Source: Clostridium sp. SM-530-WT-3G (GTDB taxonomy: Bacteria > Bacillota > Clostridia > Clostridiales > Clostridiaceae). Taken from it: DNA of 64,000 nt. The stretch is taken from contig NZ_JABAGC010000001.1 of assembly GCF_012843905.1 (NCBI RefSeq), positions 62,001 through 126,000 of the forward strand, written 5' to 3'. The position numbers and the translations under genes were made by a program. Below the pieces are notes generated by a model. The model was not told where the DNA came from, searched no databases, and worked only from the letters and a program-made list of their open reading frames with translations. Positions 28,061 through 37,167 of this stretch are shown here, piece after piece (the first letter of the stretch is position 1; every line of letters begins with the position of its first letter).

Positions 28061-28777
28061 ATGGGTATTCTTAGTAATATAGGAAGTGCGCTAAGTAGCG
28101 TTGGTAGTGCAATATGTTCAGGAATAAGTAGTGCTTGTAGTGCAATAGGAGGTGCTTTATTTTCTGGAGCAAGTGGAATAGCATCCCTTGCAACTGGTAT
28201 CGTTAGTCCATTAATTGGTTTAGGATTGCCAGAGATTCTTATAGGTATTAAAGTTATAGGTGGTATAATATCTACAATTGCTGAAATGTTAGGATTAAAA
28301 GATAAAGAAGAAACACCTGAAGAACTTGGTATGAAAGCAGAAGAAGCAGAGAGAAAACCAGAACAGTTTGAAAGTACAGAAAAATATATAGAATATTTAA
28401 GAAATGAAGTACAAATTGATAAAGAAAAATTAGAAAATTTAAGTGATGAAGATAAAGTAAAATATGCAGCAATAGGTTCATCAATATACGTTAAAGGAAT
28501 GGAAGAGAAATATGGAATGAATATGCCTGCAGACTTCTGGAGAACTGTTGCTGATTTAAAAATGGATGGACAAGAAGTAAAGGCATATATAGATAATTTT
28601 AAAAAGCATAATATAACTGATATGTCTGATATGACTAATTATATAAAGAGAGATTTAGATGATGGAAAAGATAGAGGCGCAATTTCTGATGCAATGATTG
28701 ATTCATTAAAAGAATTAAATCCTGATGCAACCAGAGAAGAACTTTATGAAAAACTAATCAGCTTAAATGATGAATAA
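28061..28777 (+). CDS. Unknown protein with Gly/Ser/Ala-rich hydrophobic N-terminus
   Basis: 238 residues, not recognised. Residues 1-80 are almost free of charge and rich in small residues with repeating SAL/SSVGSAICSGISSACSAIG pattern, followed by a hydrophobic IASLATGIVSPLIGLGLPEI and IGGIISTIAEMLGL. This looks like a glycine-zipper or amphipathic membrane-inserting region rather than a cleavable signal. Residues 90-238 are charged, helical and soluble. It is preceded by AAAGGAGG, the strongest ribosome binding site in the cluster, and starts 14 bases after the HerA-like gene. A pore-forming or membrane-anchoring role is speculation from composition. Confidence 0.65.
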   Translation: MGILSNIGSALSSVGSAICSGISSACSAIGGALFSGASGIASLATGIVSPLIGLGLPEILIGIKVIGGIISTIAEMLGLKDKEETPEELGMKAEEAERKPEQFESTEKYIEYLRNEVQIDKEKLENLSDEDKVKYAAIGSSIYVKGMEEKYGMNMPADFWRTVADLKMDGQEVKAYIDNFKKHNITDMSDMTNYIKRDLDDGKDRGAISDAMIDSLKELNPDATREELYEKLISLNDE

Positions 28778-28791
28778 AGGGGCAGTAAATT

Positions 28792-29370
28792 GTGGCAGTA
28801 CATAGATATTTGTTTTTTGCAGAAAATGATAATTTAAAAGTATATTTATATCATCAAGAAGATAAATTTTTTGAACCACTAAAAAAATTAGGCGAAGAGG
28901 TTATTTCGATAATTAATTCTAATGAAATCTTCACATGGTGGAAAGAAGAAGCTTCTTTTAATTCTGAAAGAGATACGACTGATTTTTGCTTAATATATGA
29001 TAAAGATTATGATTTTATTGAAGAATTTAATTTTAATCAGCCTAATAAAACAGTTTGGAGTAAAGGTGTATTAAATTATTTCTTAGATAATTATACAGAC
29101 TATTCTAATGTAGAATTAATTCACAATGACAACACTTATAAATTTAGTAGAGCCAATAAAAATTTTACAGATTATGCTGTAAAAAAACTTCATACTAATG
29201 TCAGACTTAAAAATAATGATATTTCATTTAAAGATAATAAGACAAATATAAAGCAGGATATAAATGCAAAAAACAATGTAGATATAAAGGCAAAAGCAGA
29301 TACAAAAACAAATAATAATTATAGCGCACTTGCTGAATTTTTTATTTATAAAATGGCAAGTGAAAAATAA
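28792..29370 (+). CDS. Hypothetical protein, last gene of the Hsp70/HerA cluster
   Basis: 192 residues from GTG 28792 with AAAGGGG in front and 15 bases after the preceding stop. The N-terminal 125 residues look like a compact alpha/beta domain (HRYLFFAENDNLKVYLYH; TTDFCLIYDKDYDFIEEF; a WWKEE segment); the C-terminal part is Asn/Lys-rich and probably disordered (KQDINAKNNVDIKAKADTK) before a short terminal helix. No family recognised. Its position suggests co-expression with the ATPases. Confidence 0.6.
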   Translation: MAVHRYLFFAENDNLKVYLYHQEDKFFEPLKKLGEEVISIINSNEIFTWWKEEASFNSERDTTDFCLIYDKDYDFIEEFNFNQPNKTVWSKGVLNYFLDNYTDYSNVELIHNDNTYKFSRANKNFTDYAVKKLHTNVRLKNNDISFKDNKTNIKQDINAKNNVDIKAKADTKTNNNYSALAEFFIYKMASEK

Positions 29371-29389
29371 TTTCAATACTATAAAAATG

Positions 29390-29440
29390 CTTAAAGGACT
29401 GCTATATAAAAGTTATGTTGTAGTCCCTTAAGAATATTTT
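29390..29440 (+). terminator. Probable terminator of the Hsp70/HerA cluster
   Basis: A stem pairs 29390-29400 with 29422-29432 with one A-C mismatch, 21-base loop, then AATATTTTT; it begins 20 bases after the last stop. Confidence 0.5.
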
Positions 29441-29556
29441 TGTGTTGTCATTTTAGGCGATGAATGTTCTTGTCATATGTTGCACACGCAACATTAAATT
29501 AATACTAATTTCTATATAATACTAAATAAGAATATTATTTTATTCAAATGAAATGA

Positions 29557-29760
29557 TTACTGATTATCACAGAAAAGAAATATTTAGTTGATATATGGTG
29601 GCCAAGGGGAATAAAAAAAGAAAAATTAAAAGATACTGAATGGAAAAAAAATATATTCCCATCAAGTGAAGTGATAAAGAAATTTCATGCTGGTGAGATT
29701 TTATTTGAAGGTTTTAAGCAAAAATATCTAGATGAGCTAGATAAAAATGAAGATGCTTCA
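29557..29760 (+). pseudogene. DUF488 family fragment
   Basis: The frame reads YLVDIWWPRGIKKEKLKDTE and then WKKNIFPSSEVIKKFHAGEI, GFKQKYLDELDKNED, matching the central part of small DUF488 (YeaO-type) proteins (VDRLWPRG..K.......W.K.I.PS..L...F......F...Y..EL). No start with a ribosome binding site is present (a stop lies at 29554) and the homology ends where the stop of the minus-strand gene begins (29758). It is a fragment cut at both ends. Confidence 0.7.
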
Positions 29761-30144
29761 GCCAGCAGTATATTGATCAATTAATTCAATTGCTTCTCTA
29801 ATCATGCCATCACAATGTTCTTTCTTGTTGCCGCCTTTTTCAATGTTAGCTTTTAGTAAGTCAGAACAATTAATATTGCCATTATGATTTTCTCTTATTT
29901 TATTCTTAAATTCTCTAATTATTGCTGGATTATTAATGCCTTTTGCACCTAAAACCATTAGTGCACTTGTAACAGCTCCACATATACTTCCACTTTTCAT
30001 TCCTCCACCAAAGTTACATGCAATACATGAAGCTTGATTTTCAGTTATTCCAATTTCATCAGCATATGTTTTCATAATTGCTTGTGCACAGTTATCTGGT
30101 GTTTTTTCTCTTAATTCCATTGCTTTTTCTACATGTTTATTCAT
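29758..30144 (-). CDS. C_GCAxxG_C_C family redox protein
   Basis: 128 residues with the family's cysteine signature: DNCAQAIMKTY, then CIACNFGGGMKSGSICGAV, SALMVLGAKG and two later cysteines (NINCSDLL; KKEHCDGM). These small proteins are thought to carry redox-active or metal-binding cysteines. It ends the gene group with the Crp/Fnr regulator, ferredoxin and NapH-like protein but sits 200 bases beyond the latter, so it may have its own promoter. RBS AAGGAGAT before the ATG. Confidence 0.85.
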   Translation of the reverse strand: MNKHVEKAMELREKTPDNCAQAIMKTYADEIGITENQASCIACNFGGGMKSGSICGAVTSALMVLGAKGINNPAIIREFKNKIRENHNGNINCSDLLKANIEKGGNKKEHCDGMIREAIELIDQYTAG

Positions 30145-30345
30145 ATTGTTTTATCTCCTTATACTTTAAATTAATTTTTATCTTTATAAGTTTTATTAAA
30201 AATACTATAAATATTTTGGCCCATCGTTAAAAAGTGCGCTTGACAAGAAATATTAATATTATAATATCCTAAAATGGCTTTTTTACATTAAATAATATTG
30301 TGATTTTAAATGTCAAGAACACATTTTGGTGTAGAACCAATATTT

Positions 30346-30939
30346 TTAAGCTTTTTTATTATAATTATTATATTTTAATTTGCAGATTCCTTGTGTCATA
30401 GTACCCATAGGACAGAATGTACACCATGTTCTAGGCTTATATAGCACCATTACAATTAATCCAATTAACGTTGAAGTTAACATTATACTATAAAGCCCAA
30501 AACTAAACTTTGCTGCCCAATTTGGAACAATACCTGGAGTATATGCAAAGCTCCAAGGAACTTTAAATGTCCAGAATAACTTAACTGCTTCAGTAAGGTT
30601 ATTAGCACCTGCTGCAACTAAATATGTTTGAAACAGCATATTTCCAAACATAACTAAAAAGAATATTAAAAATGCATATCTAAATACTTTAGATGAAACC
30701 CACTTAGGAGCAAGTTTATTTCTTGAACATTTATTCTTTTGGCCTAATAATACAAATAATTGACTTCTGCCACACATATTATTACAGAACCATTTATTTC
30801 CGCCTACAATAGCAAAGAGTAGTGGTAGAGTAAAATCTATAAGCCCCAGCCAAGCAAATAATATATTAAAGAAGCCCAAAGAAAAATAAATGATTGCCCA
30901 TATCCACATATAATGATACCACTTCTTTTTCTTATCCAC
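30346..30939 (-). CDS. NapH-like 4Fe-4S membrane protein
   Basis: 197 residues with about four membrane segments. The N-terminal loop carries CNNMCGR and the C-terminal end RTWCTFCPMGTMTQGICKL, the Cys-rich pattern of NapH/polyferredoxin-type electron-transfer proteins. It is short for the family, lacking the usual C-terminal double 4Fe-4S module, but the preceding ferredoxin gene (one-base overlap of TAG and the GTG start) supplies exactly such a module. The pair probably forms a split membrane electron-transfer unit. GAGGTG precedes the GTG. Confidence 0.8.
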   Translation of the reverse strand: MDKKKKWYHYMWIWAIIYFSLGFFNILFAWLGLIDFTLPLLFAIVGGNKWFCNNMCGRSQLFVLLGQKNKCSRNKLAPKWVSSKVFRYAFLIFFLVMFGNMLFQTYLVAAGANNLTEAVKLFWTFKVPWSFAYTPGIVPNWAAKFSFGLYSIMLTSTLIGLIVMVLYKPRTWCTFCPMGTMTQGICKLKYNNYNKKA

Positions 30940-31142
30940 TATATTTCACCTCGATTATTTATTTCTATACATCCTGCAGGACATAATTTTGAACACAATA
31001 CACAACCAACACACTTTTCAAAATCTACTTCTGCAAAACACCCATGTACAATTGAAATTGCTTTTCGTGGACAATTGTTATAACATGCACCACATGATAC
31101 ACATCTGTTTTTATCTATGTCAGCTACTTTTTTAGATAACAT
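30939..31142 (-). CDS. Ferredoxin, two 4Fe-4S clusters
   Basis: The proper start is ATG 31142 (GAGG seven bases upstream), giving about 67 residues; the upstream reading frame to 31202 overlaps the promoter. Two complete cluster motifs are seen: CVSCGACYNNCPRKAI and CVGCVLCSKLCPAGCI. It is a small soluble electron carrier translationally coupled to the NapH-like gene. Confidence 0.88.
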   Translation of the reverse strand: MLSKKVADIDKNRCVSCGACYNNCPRKAISIVHGCFAEVDFEKCVGCVLCSKLCPAGCIEINNRGEI

Positions 31143-31191
31143 ATTGTACCTCACTAATTTACTAAAAATAAAAGCATCCTTGCTTCGATAA

Positions 31192-31197
31192 TAGAAT
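31192..31197 (-). promoter_or_regulatory. Probable -10 element of the ferredoxin-napH promoter
   Basis: On the minus strand TATTCT lies about 31 bases downstream of the centre of the palindrome at 31219-31235, the distance expected when a Crp/Fnr dimer binds near -41. Confidence 0.4.
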
Positions 31198-31218
31198 ATC
31201 AAAATACAGATGCTATGT

Positions 31219-31235
31219 ATGTGACATTGTCACAT
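31219..31235. promoter_or_regulatory. Palindromic Crp/Fnr-type operator
   Basis: ATGTGACATTGTCACAT is a perfect 8-1-8 palindrome containing TGTGA/TCACA half-sites. It lies between the Crp/Fnr gene and the ferredoxin gene. The regulator's recognition helix (GSAREVVSR) has the R-E-x3-R spacing that in E. coli Crp reads GTGA, so it should be the cognate site. Confidence 0.65.
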
Positions 31236-31252
31236 TTCTATAATTTTTTTAT

Positions 31253-31919
31253 TTAATGATCATTTTTAATAATCTTCTTTAATTTATCTTTATCAAGAAG
31301 TTCTATTTGACCTCTCTTTACAGATAAGATTCCTTCACTTGTAAAGTATTTGATTATTCTTGATACTACTTCTCTTGCACTTCCAATCTGTTTAGCAATT
31401 TCATCTTGAGTTACTTTAATTATGTTGCTATTTTGGCGTATAGTTTCATTCCATATAAAATCAGCAATTCGTTCATCTACTTTCATAAATAATAATTGCT
31501 GCATAGTCCACATAACTTTAGTAAATTTCTCAGCAGCATTTTTGTATATATATAATCCCACCTGTGGATTTTGATCCATTATATGACTAAACTGATTTGA
31601 AGGGATTACATAAACTTCCGTATCACCTATAGCTTCAATAAGTATATCAAATGCAATTGAATCCATTAAACAAGATGCAGCTAAGACGCATACTTCACCT
31701 TCACCAACACGATATAATGTTATTTCTCGACCTTCTATAGAAACAATAAATACTCGTAATTGACCTTTTTTTTACAGCAAATACTCCTTTACAACCCTCA
31801 TTAAAATTATTTACAATCTTATTATTTTCAAAAGATTTTTCATAAATTCTTGATGATAATTCTTGTTGTTGTTTATCAGTTAATTTATTCCAAAAATCAA
31901 ATATATCTGCATAATTCAT
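31253..31919 (-). pseudogene. Crp/Fnr family regulator with a frameshift in an A8 run
   Basis: Two frames together give one typical 222-residue Crp/Fnr protein. The first (ATG 31919) begins MNYADIFDFWNKLTDKQQQE and runs to GVFAVKK; the second continues GQLRVFIVSIEGREITLYRV...CLMDSIAF and ends with a helix-turn-helix (VTQDEIAKQIGSAREVVSRI). The shift is at eight T residues on the plus strand (31766-31773); seven would restore the frame. The nucleotide-binding-like sensor domain, dimer helix and DNA-binding domain are otherwise intact, with no other lesion. It may be a true mutation, a homopolymer error or slippage-dependent expression. It heads a minus-strand electron-transfer cluster. Confidence 0.8.
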
Positions 31920-32068
31920 TTGTATATCCTCCTGATAAGATTATTATACCATGAGATGATTATACATATGTCAGATAATAATCATATTAGATTGTACCCA
32001 TACATTTGCCAAATAGAAAAATATGTAATATTATGTCCTTAGAAAAAATTTAAAGGGGGCTTTCAGAA

Positions 32069-32938
32069 ATGGAAAGAGAAGTAGTAAATAAAAATTTAGC
32101 TCAAATGCTAAAAGGTGGAGTTATCATGGATGTTACTAATAAGGAAGAGGCAATTATTGCTGAAAAGGCAGGAGCATGTGCAGTAATGGCTCTTGAAAGA
32201 GTACCATCAGATATAAGAAAAGAAGGCGGAGTTGCCAGAATGTCAGATCCAAAAATGATAAAGGAAATACAAGAAGCTGTTACAATACCAGTAATGGCAA
32301 AAGTAAGAATCGGACATTTTGTTGAAGCACAGATATTAGAAGCTTTAAATATTGACTTTATAGACGAAAGTGAAGTGCTTACACCAGCAGATGATAAGTA
32401 TCATATTAATAAGACAGATTTTAAGGTACCTTTTGTATGTGGTGCAACTAATATAGGAGAAGCATTAAGAAGAATTGGTGAAGGTGCTTCAATGATTAGA
32501 ACAAAAGGTGAAGCAGGAACTGGTGATGTAGTTAATGCTGTTACTCATATGAGAACAATGACTAGTCAAATAAAAGAAATTCAAAAAGCTAGTATAGAAG
32601 AATTAATGACAATAGCAAAAAATTATGGAGCACCATATGAACTTGTTAAATATGTATGGGAAAATGGTAAATTACCTGTAGTTAATTTTGCAGCTGGAGG
32701 AATTGCTACACCAGCAGATGCAGCACTTATGATGCAGCTTGGATGTGATGGAGTATTTGTTGGTTCAGGAATATTTAAGTCTGACAATCCTGAAAAGAGA
32801 GCTAGAGCAATAGTTCTTGCTACAACATATTATAATGATCCTGAGAAATTAGCAGAAGTATCAGAAGATTTAGGTGGAGCTATGTCAGGAATAAATGCTA
32901 AAGAAGTAGCACAAAAATATGCTGAAAGAGGATGGTAA
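32069..32938 (+). CDS. pdxS: Pyridoxal 5'-phosphate synthase, PdxS subunit
   Basis: 289 residues, usual length. PdxS builds pyridoxal phosphate from ribose 5-phosphate, glyceraldehyde 3-phosphate and ammonia in a dodecamer. Signature segments: [38 protein letters not shown] with the substrate-binding lysine, [11 protein letters not shown] with the second lysine, and [17 protein letters not shown]. It is followed after one base by pdxT, so the two are translated together. GGGGGCTTT lies before the ATG. Confidence 0.97.
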   Translation: MEREVVNKNLAQMLKGGVIMDVTNKEEAIIAEKAGACAVMALERVPSDIRKEGGVARMSDPKMIKEIQEAVTIPVMAKVRIGHFVEAQILEALNIDFIDESEVLTPADDKYHINKTDFKVPFVCGATNIGEALRRIGEGASMIRTKGEAGTGDVVNAVTHMRTMTSQIKEIQKASIEELMTIAKNYGAPYELVKYVWENGKLPVVNFAAGGIATPADAALMMQLGCDGVFVGSGIFKSDNPEKRARAIVLATTYYNDPEKLAEVSEDLGGAMSGINAKEVAQKYAERGW

Positions 32939-32939
32939 A

Positions 32940-33509
32940 ATGAACATTGGAGTTTTATCATTTCAAGGCGGAGTAGCTGAACATTTAACTCAAATCAAGT
33001 CACTTGGTCATAAAGGAATTGAAGTGAAAAAGGAAGCAGATCTTGAAATTATAGATGCAATAATACTTCCAGGTGGTGAAAGTACAACTATAGGAAAATT
33101 GCTTAAAATAACTGGACTTATGGAACCACTTAGAAAAAAGATACAAGAAGGTATGCCAGTATGGGGAACCTGTGCAGGAATGATACTCCTTGCCAAAAAC
33201 ATAGAAAATGAATATACAAATCATTTGGGAGTTATGAACATAAAGGTTAGAAGAAATGCTTTTGGAACTCAAATAGATAGCTTTAAAACCAAGAAAATAA
33301 TACATGAAGTTTCTAATAAAGAGATTGAACTTGTATTTATAAGAGCTCCATATGTATTAGAAATTGAAGATAATGTGGATGTATTATGCAAAGTAAATGA
33401 TAATATAGTAGCAGTAAGACAGGATAATATTTTAGCAACTTCATTTCATCCAGAGTTGACAGATGATTTAAGTTTTTTGAATTACTTTATAGAAAAAGTA
33501 GCAGGATAG
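32940..33509 (+). CDS. pdxT: Pyridoxal 5'-phosphate synthase glutaminase, PdxT subunit
   Basis: Class I glutamine amidotransferase that feeds ammonia to PdxS. MNIGVLSFQGGVAEH is the true N-terminus (ATG 32940, GAGG inside the end of pdxS); an in-frame ATG at 32919 would overlap pdxS. The oxyanion strand LPGGEST, nucleophile VWGTCAGM and catalytic SFHPELTDD are intact. 189 residues. Confidence 0.96.
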   Translation: MNIGVLSFQGGVAEHLTQIKSLGHKGIEVKKEADLEIIDAIILPGGESTTIGKLLKITGLMEPLRKKIQEGMPVWGTCAGMILLAKNIENEYTNHLGVMNIKVRRNAFGTQIDSFKTKKIIHEVSNKEIELVFIRAPYVLEIEDNVDVLCKVNDNIVAVRQDNILATSFHPELTDDLSFLNYFIEKVAG

Positions 33510-33520
33510 AATTTTCTAAA

Positions 33521-33622
33521 TATATTATCTTTGCGTACTTATTTGAATCAGGTAATCATCCGGCTATGTTAAGTAATAAAAAGGAGTTTAGAAAAATAGT
33601 AATTAATTTCTTAAAACAATAA
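33521..33622 (+). pseudogene. C-terminal stub, alpha/beta-hydrolase-like
   Basis: An open frame without start reads YLFESGNHPAMLSNKKEF and RKIVINFLKQ before TAA. The G-N-H-P-x-L pattern followed by a final helix is like the catalytic histidine and C-terminus of alpha/beta hydrolases. It is too short to be a gene; family call tentative. Confidence 0.35.
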
Positions 33623-33638
33623 GATTCTTTATAATATG

Positions 33639-33682
33639 ATGACAGTATATTAATTTTCACTTAATACACTGTCATTTTTTTA
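33639..33682 (+). terminator. Terminator of pdxST
   Basis: A 15-base-pair-long stem (33639-33653 with 33661-33675, one A-C mismatch), 7-base loop, then seven T residues. Confidence 0.75.
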
Positions 33683-33794
33683 TAAACAATATTTTAATTA
33701 ATTGGTCAAAATAGAAATTTAAGAATAATTTAATGGAAAATATTGTATCAATAATATAAAATATGAATATAAATCTTAGAAAGAAGTGATATAA

Positions 33795-36700
33795 ATGAAA
33801 AGAAGGCTTATAGCTACTTTACTTATGCTATCAATGGTAGCTACTACAATATTGTGTACAAGCTCTTATGGTGCTTATGCTTTAGATAATAATTCTTCTG
33901 TAACATCTACAGTTCAAAAAGTTGGACAAGAGTTATATGGGTTTAAAGTAGTTGAAATTAATTATAATGATAAAACAAAAACTAATGAAATATTAATGCA
34001 GCATGAAAAAACAGGTGCAAAAATGCTTGTAATGAAAAATGATGATAAAGATAGGGGTTTCTGCGTAGGCTTTAATACTCCAAGTGAAAGTGATAAAGGA
34101 ATAAATCATATTTTAGAGCATTCGTTACTTGGTGGAAGTGAAAAATATCCTTCAAATAATATAATATTTAATGTAATGAATAGCACATATACATCATTTA
34201 TTAATGCTATGACATTCCAAAACGCTACTATATTCCCAGTATGTTCACAAAGCGAAGAACAGCTTGTTAAACTTACTGATATATATATGGATGCAGTATA
34301 TAATCCACTTATAGCAAAGGATAAAAAGGTATTTGAAAGAGAAGCATGGCGTTATGAAATGGAAGATAAAAATTCGCCTCTTACTGTCAACGGAATTGTT
34401 TATAATGAAATGAAAGGGAATTATGGAAATATAAATTATGCTGCCAGTGAAAATGTTAAGAAATCACTTTTTAAAGATACAAATCAGAAATATAATGCAG
34501 GAGGAATTCCAGATTCTATTTTAGATTTATCATATGATGAATTCTTAAATACTTATAAAAACAACTATAATCCATCAAACAGCTTTATGATTTTGTATGG
34601 TGATATAGATTATGGAAAGTTCTTGAAAATGTTAGATGAAGACTATCTTTCAAAATATGATAAAAAGGAAATCAAAATTGACAGACAAATCCAAAGTGAT
34701 TTTAATGGATTATATGAAGCAGATTATGATTTTCCGGTAGCTAGTGATTCTAATGAGTCAGGTTCAATAATTGATGTTGCTTTTGCTATGAATGATGTAA
34801 GAAATATGGATAAGGAAGATTTCTTTGGATTATCACTTATTGCTTCACTTTTAAATAATGATTCATCAGATTTTATGAAAGCCTTAAAAAGCAGCGGAAT
34901 TGGAGAGGATTATAAGATAACTTTGGGAAGTTATGATGCATATGAACCAACATTTGATATAAGAGCCACTAATGCTGATCCTTCAAAGAAAAAAGAATTC
35001 TATAATCTTGTTATGAATGAACTTAATAAATCAATTTCTAATGGTATAAATAAAGAATTAGCTTATTCAGTAATAAATTCAACTAAGTTTTCAGATGTTT
35101 TAAGTGGTGAAGTAGGTTCTGTATATTCATTACTTATAGCTTCACAAATGAATATGATTTTTGATGATCCTACTGTAGATCAAGTTGAATATATAAAGAA
35201 TATACAAGGAAAAATTAATGATGGATATCTTGAAAGTCTATTAAAGAATTACTTAATAGAAAATAAGAAAAGCGTATTAATAACAACAAATCCCAAGCAA
35301 GGGCTTTTAGAAGAAAACGTAAAAAAACTTGAGGATAACCTTGCTGCTAAAAAGGCTTCAATGAGTGAAGAGGAAATTAATAATTTAGTTAATGCAACTA
35401 AAGAATTTAAAGAGTGGAACAGTAAGGATGCAGATCAGGATATAATAAATTCATTAAAAGCAGTTACAGCTAAAGATATACCTATAGAGGTTAAAGACTA
35501 TGAGATAAAAGAAGAGAAAGTTGATAATTTAAAAATTATAACAAGTTCTTGTAATGTAGATGAAATAGGTTATGTTAACTTTGATTTTGACATAAGTCAT
35601 TTAAATAAAGAGGAGCTTCATTATTTATAGTTTTATTGTAACCTTTTAAATAATATTCTTCCTACTGCTAGTAGAGATATAAGCGCTATTATGAATGAAC
35701 TTGCTTCAGATACAAGTAATTTCGGTATTAATATGGATACTGTTTATGATGATAAGGATGGAGCTAATGTACATCCAATAGTAAGTGTATCTTCATTTAT
35801 AATGAATAAGGATATGAAAAAGGATTTAACTTTGTTTAATGATATAGTACTTAATAGTATTATAGATGAAAGTGTAGATGAATATATTAAAAATGCAATT
35901 ATTGATGCAAAGCAGGACTTTAAGAATATATGCAGTAATCCAAATGGATATTTAAATTTAAGGTCAAGAGCATATAATGATTTAAGTGCAAGATATCAAA
36001 ATTATTATACAGGCCTTGATTATAATGAATTCATAACAAAGCTTGAAAAGGAATATAATGAAAATCCTAAAGCAGTATTCGATAAATTAAAAGCTGTACG
36101 TGAAAAAACATTTGGTAAGAAGAACTTAACTATATTCTATTCAGGTAATCAAAGTGGGCAAGACTCATTAAAGAATTCATTATCGTCTTTTACATTAAAC
36201 TTAAATGATAATACTTATGAAAAGGTATCTGTAGACTTACCAGTTCCAGCAAAAAGGGAAGCATTTACAATAAACTCACAGGCGCAATCTTTATATATGA
36301 ATTCAAGCTTAAATGATGCTGGTATAGAGAAAAGTGGAAATTTAAAAGTAATGTCAAAATTACTTGAAGAAAAATACTTATTACCACAAATAAGACTAAA
36401 TGGTGGGGCTTATACAGTTGGATGTGGAGTTGGTGATAGTTCTTTTACAACTTATACTGCAAGAGATAATAATTATTTTAATTCTATGAACATAATTGCA
36501 CAAAGTGGAAAATATCTTAAAGATACATTACCTCAAATAACTCCAGAAATACTTGATAACTATATAATTTCAACATTTGCACAAGAAAATACTCCAGTTG
36601 GAGAATTATCTGGTTCAGTTGAAAGCTTGTTATGTTATAAAAATAAAATTACTGCTAATGATAAAAGGAATACTCTGGAAAATATTAAATCGACTGATTT

Positions 36701-36830
36701 ATCAGACTTAAAAAATTCACCTGATTTACTTGATAAATTAAATTCTAATGCTAATTATATAGTTTCAGCATCTCCAGAAGCAATTGAAGAGCATAAGGAT
36801 TTATTTGATAAAATTATAAAATTTCAATAA
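33795..36830 (+). pseudogene. Secreted M16C (insulinase/PreP-like) metalloprotease interrupted by a TAG
   Basis: One reading frame of 1012 codons is split only by an in-frame TAG at 35628-35630; no frameshift is present. A signal peptide (MKRRLIATLLMLSMVATTIL...YALD) is followed by the zinc motif HILEH at 105-109 and SLLGGSEKYPSNN, typical of M16C presequence-protease-like enzymes; a downstream NEMKGNYG supplies the third ligand region. The part after the stop (FYCNLLNNILPTASRDISAI...) is the second half of the clamshell and has no ribosome binding site at its first ATG (35691). The N-terminal 611 residues could be made alone but would lack half of the chamber. Inactivation by one nonsense mutation is the simplest view. 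Confidence 0.85.
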
Positions 36831-36843
36831 AACATAAAAAATA

Positions 36844-36890
36844 CCAGCTTATGAATTATAATTGGAATACATAAGCTGGATTTTTAATTT
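36844..36890 (+). terminator. Terminator after the M16C gene
   Basis: A perfect 10-bp stem CCAGCTTATG (36844-36853) with CATAAGCTGG (36870-36879), then ATTTTTAATTT. The rest of the 320-base gap to 37167 shows no gene. Confidence 0.7.
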
Positions 36891-37167
36891 ATAAAGGGAA
36901 TAAATATTAAAAAGATTTTCAAATCTACAAGTTCATTATATGGTATAAATGTGTCAGTATTGTTTCAATAATATTAAGAATTGATATTTATAAATTATAG
37001 TTAATATTAAAAAAACATTTCTCATATTATCTATATTTTTTATAAGCAACTATGGGAATATATTGGTTAATTTACTTTATATATGTTATAATTAGTACGT
37101 ATATAAAACAATATAAAAAGGGTAATAATTTAGAGAAATTTTTATTGGTAATATGGGAGATAACAAT

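Noticed and set aside
35691-36830. Second half of the M16C gene as an independent gene
   Set aside because: It is in the same frame as the first half, begins inside conserved homology and has no ribosome binding site at its first ATG.
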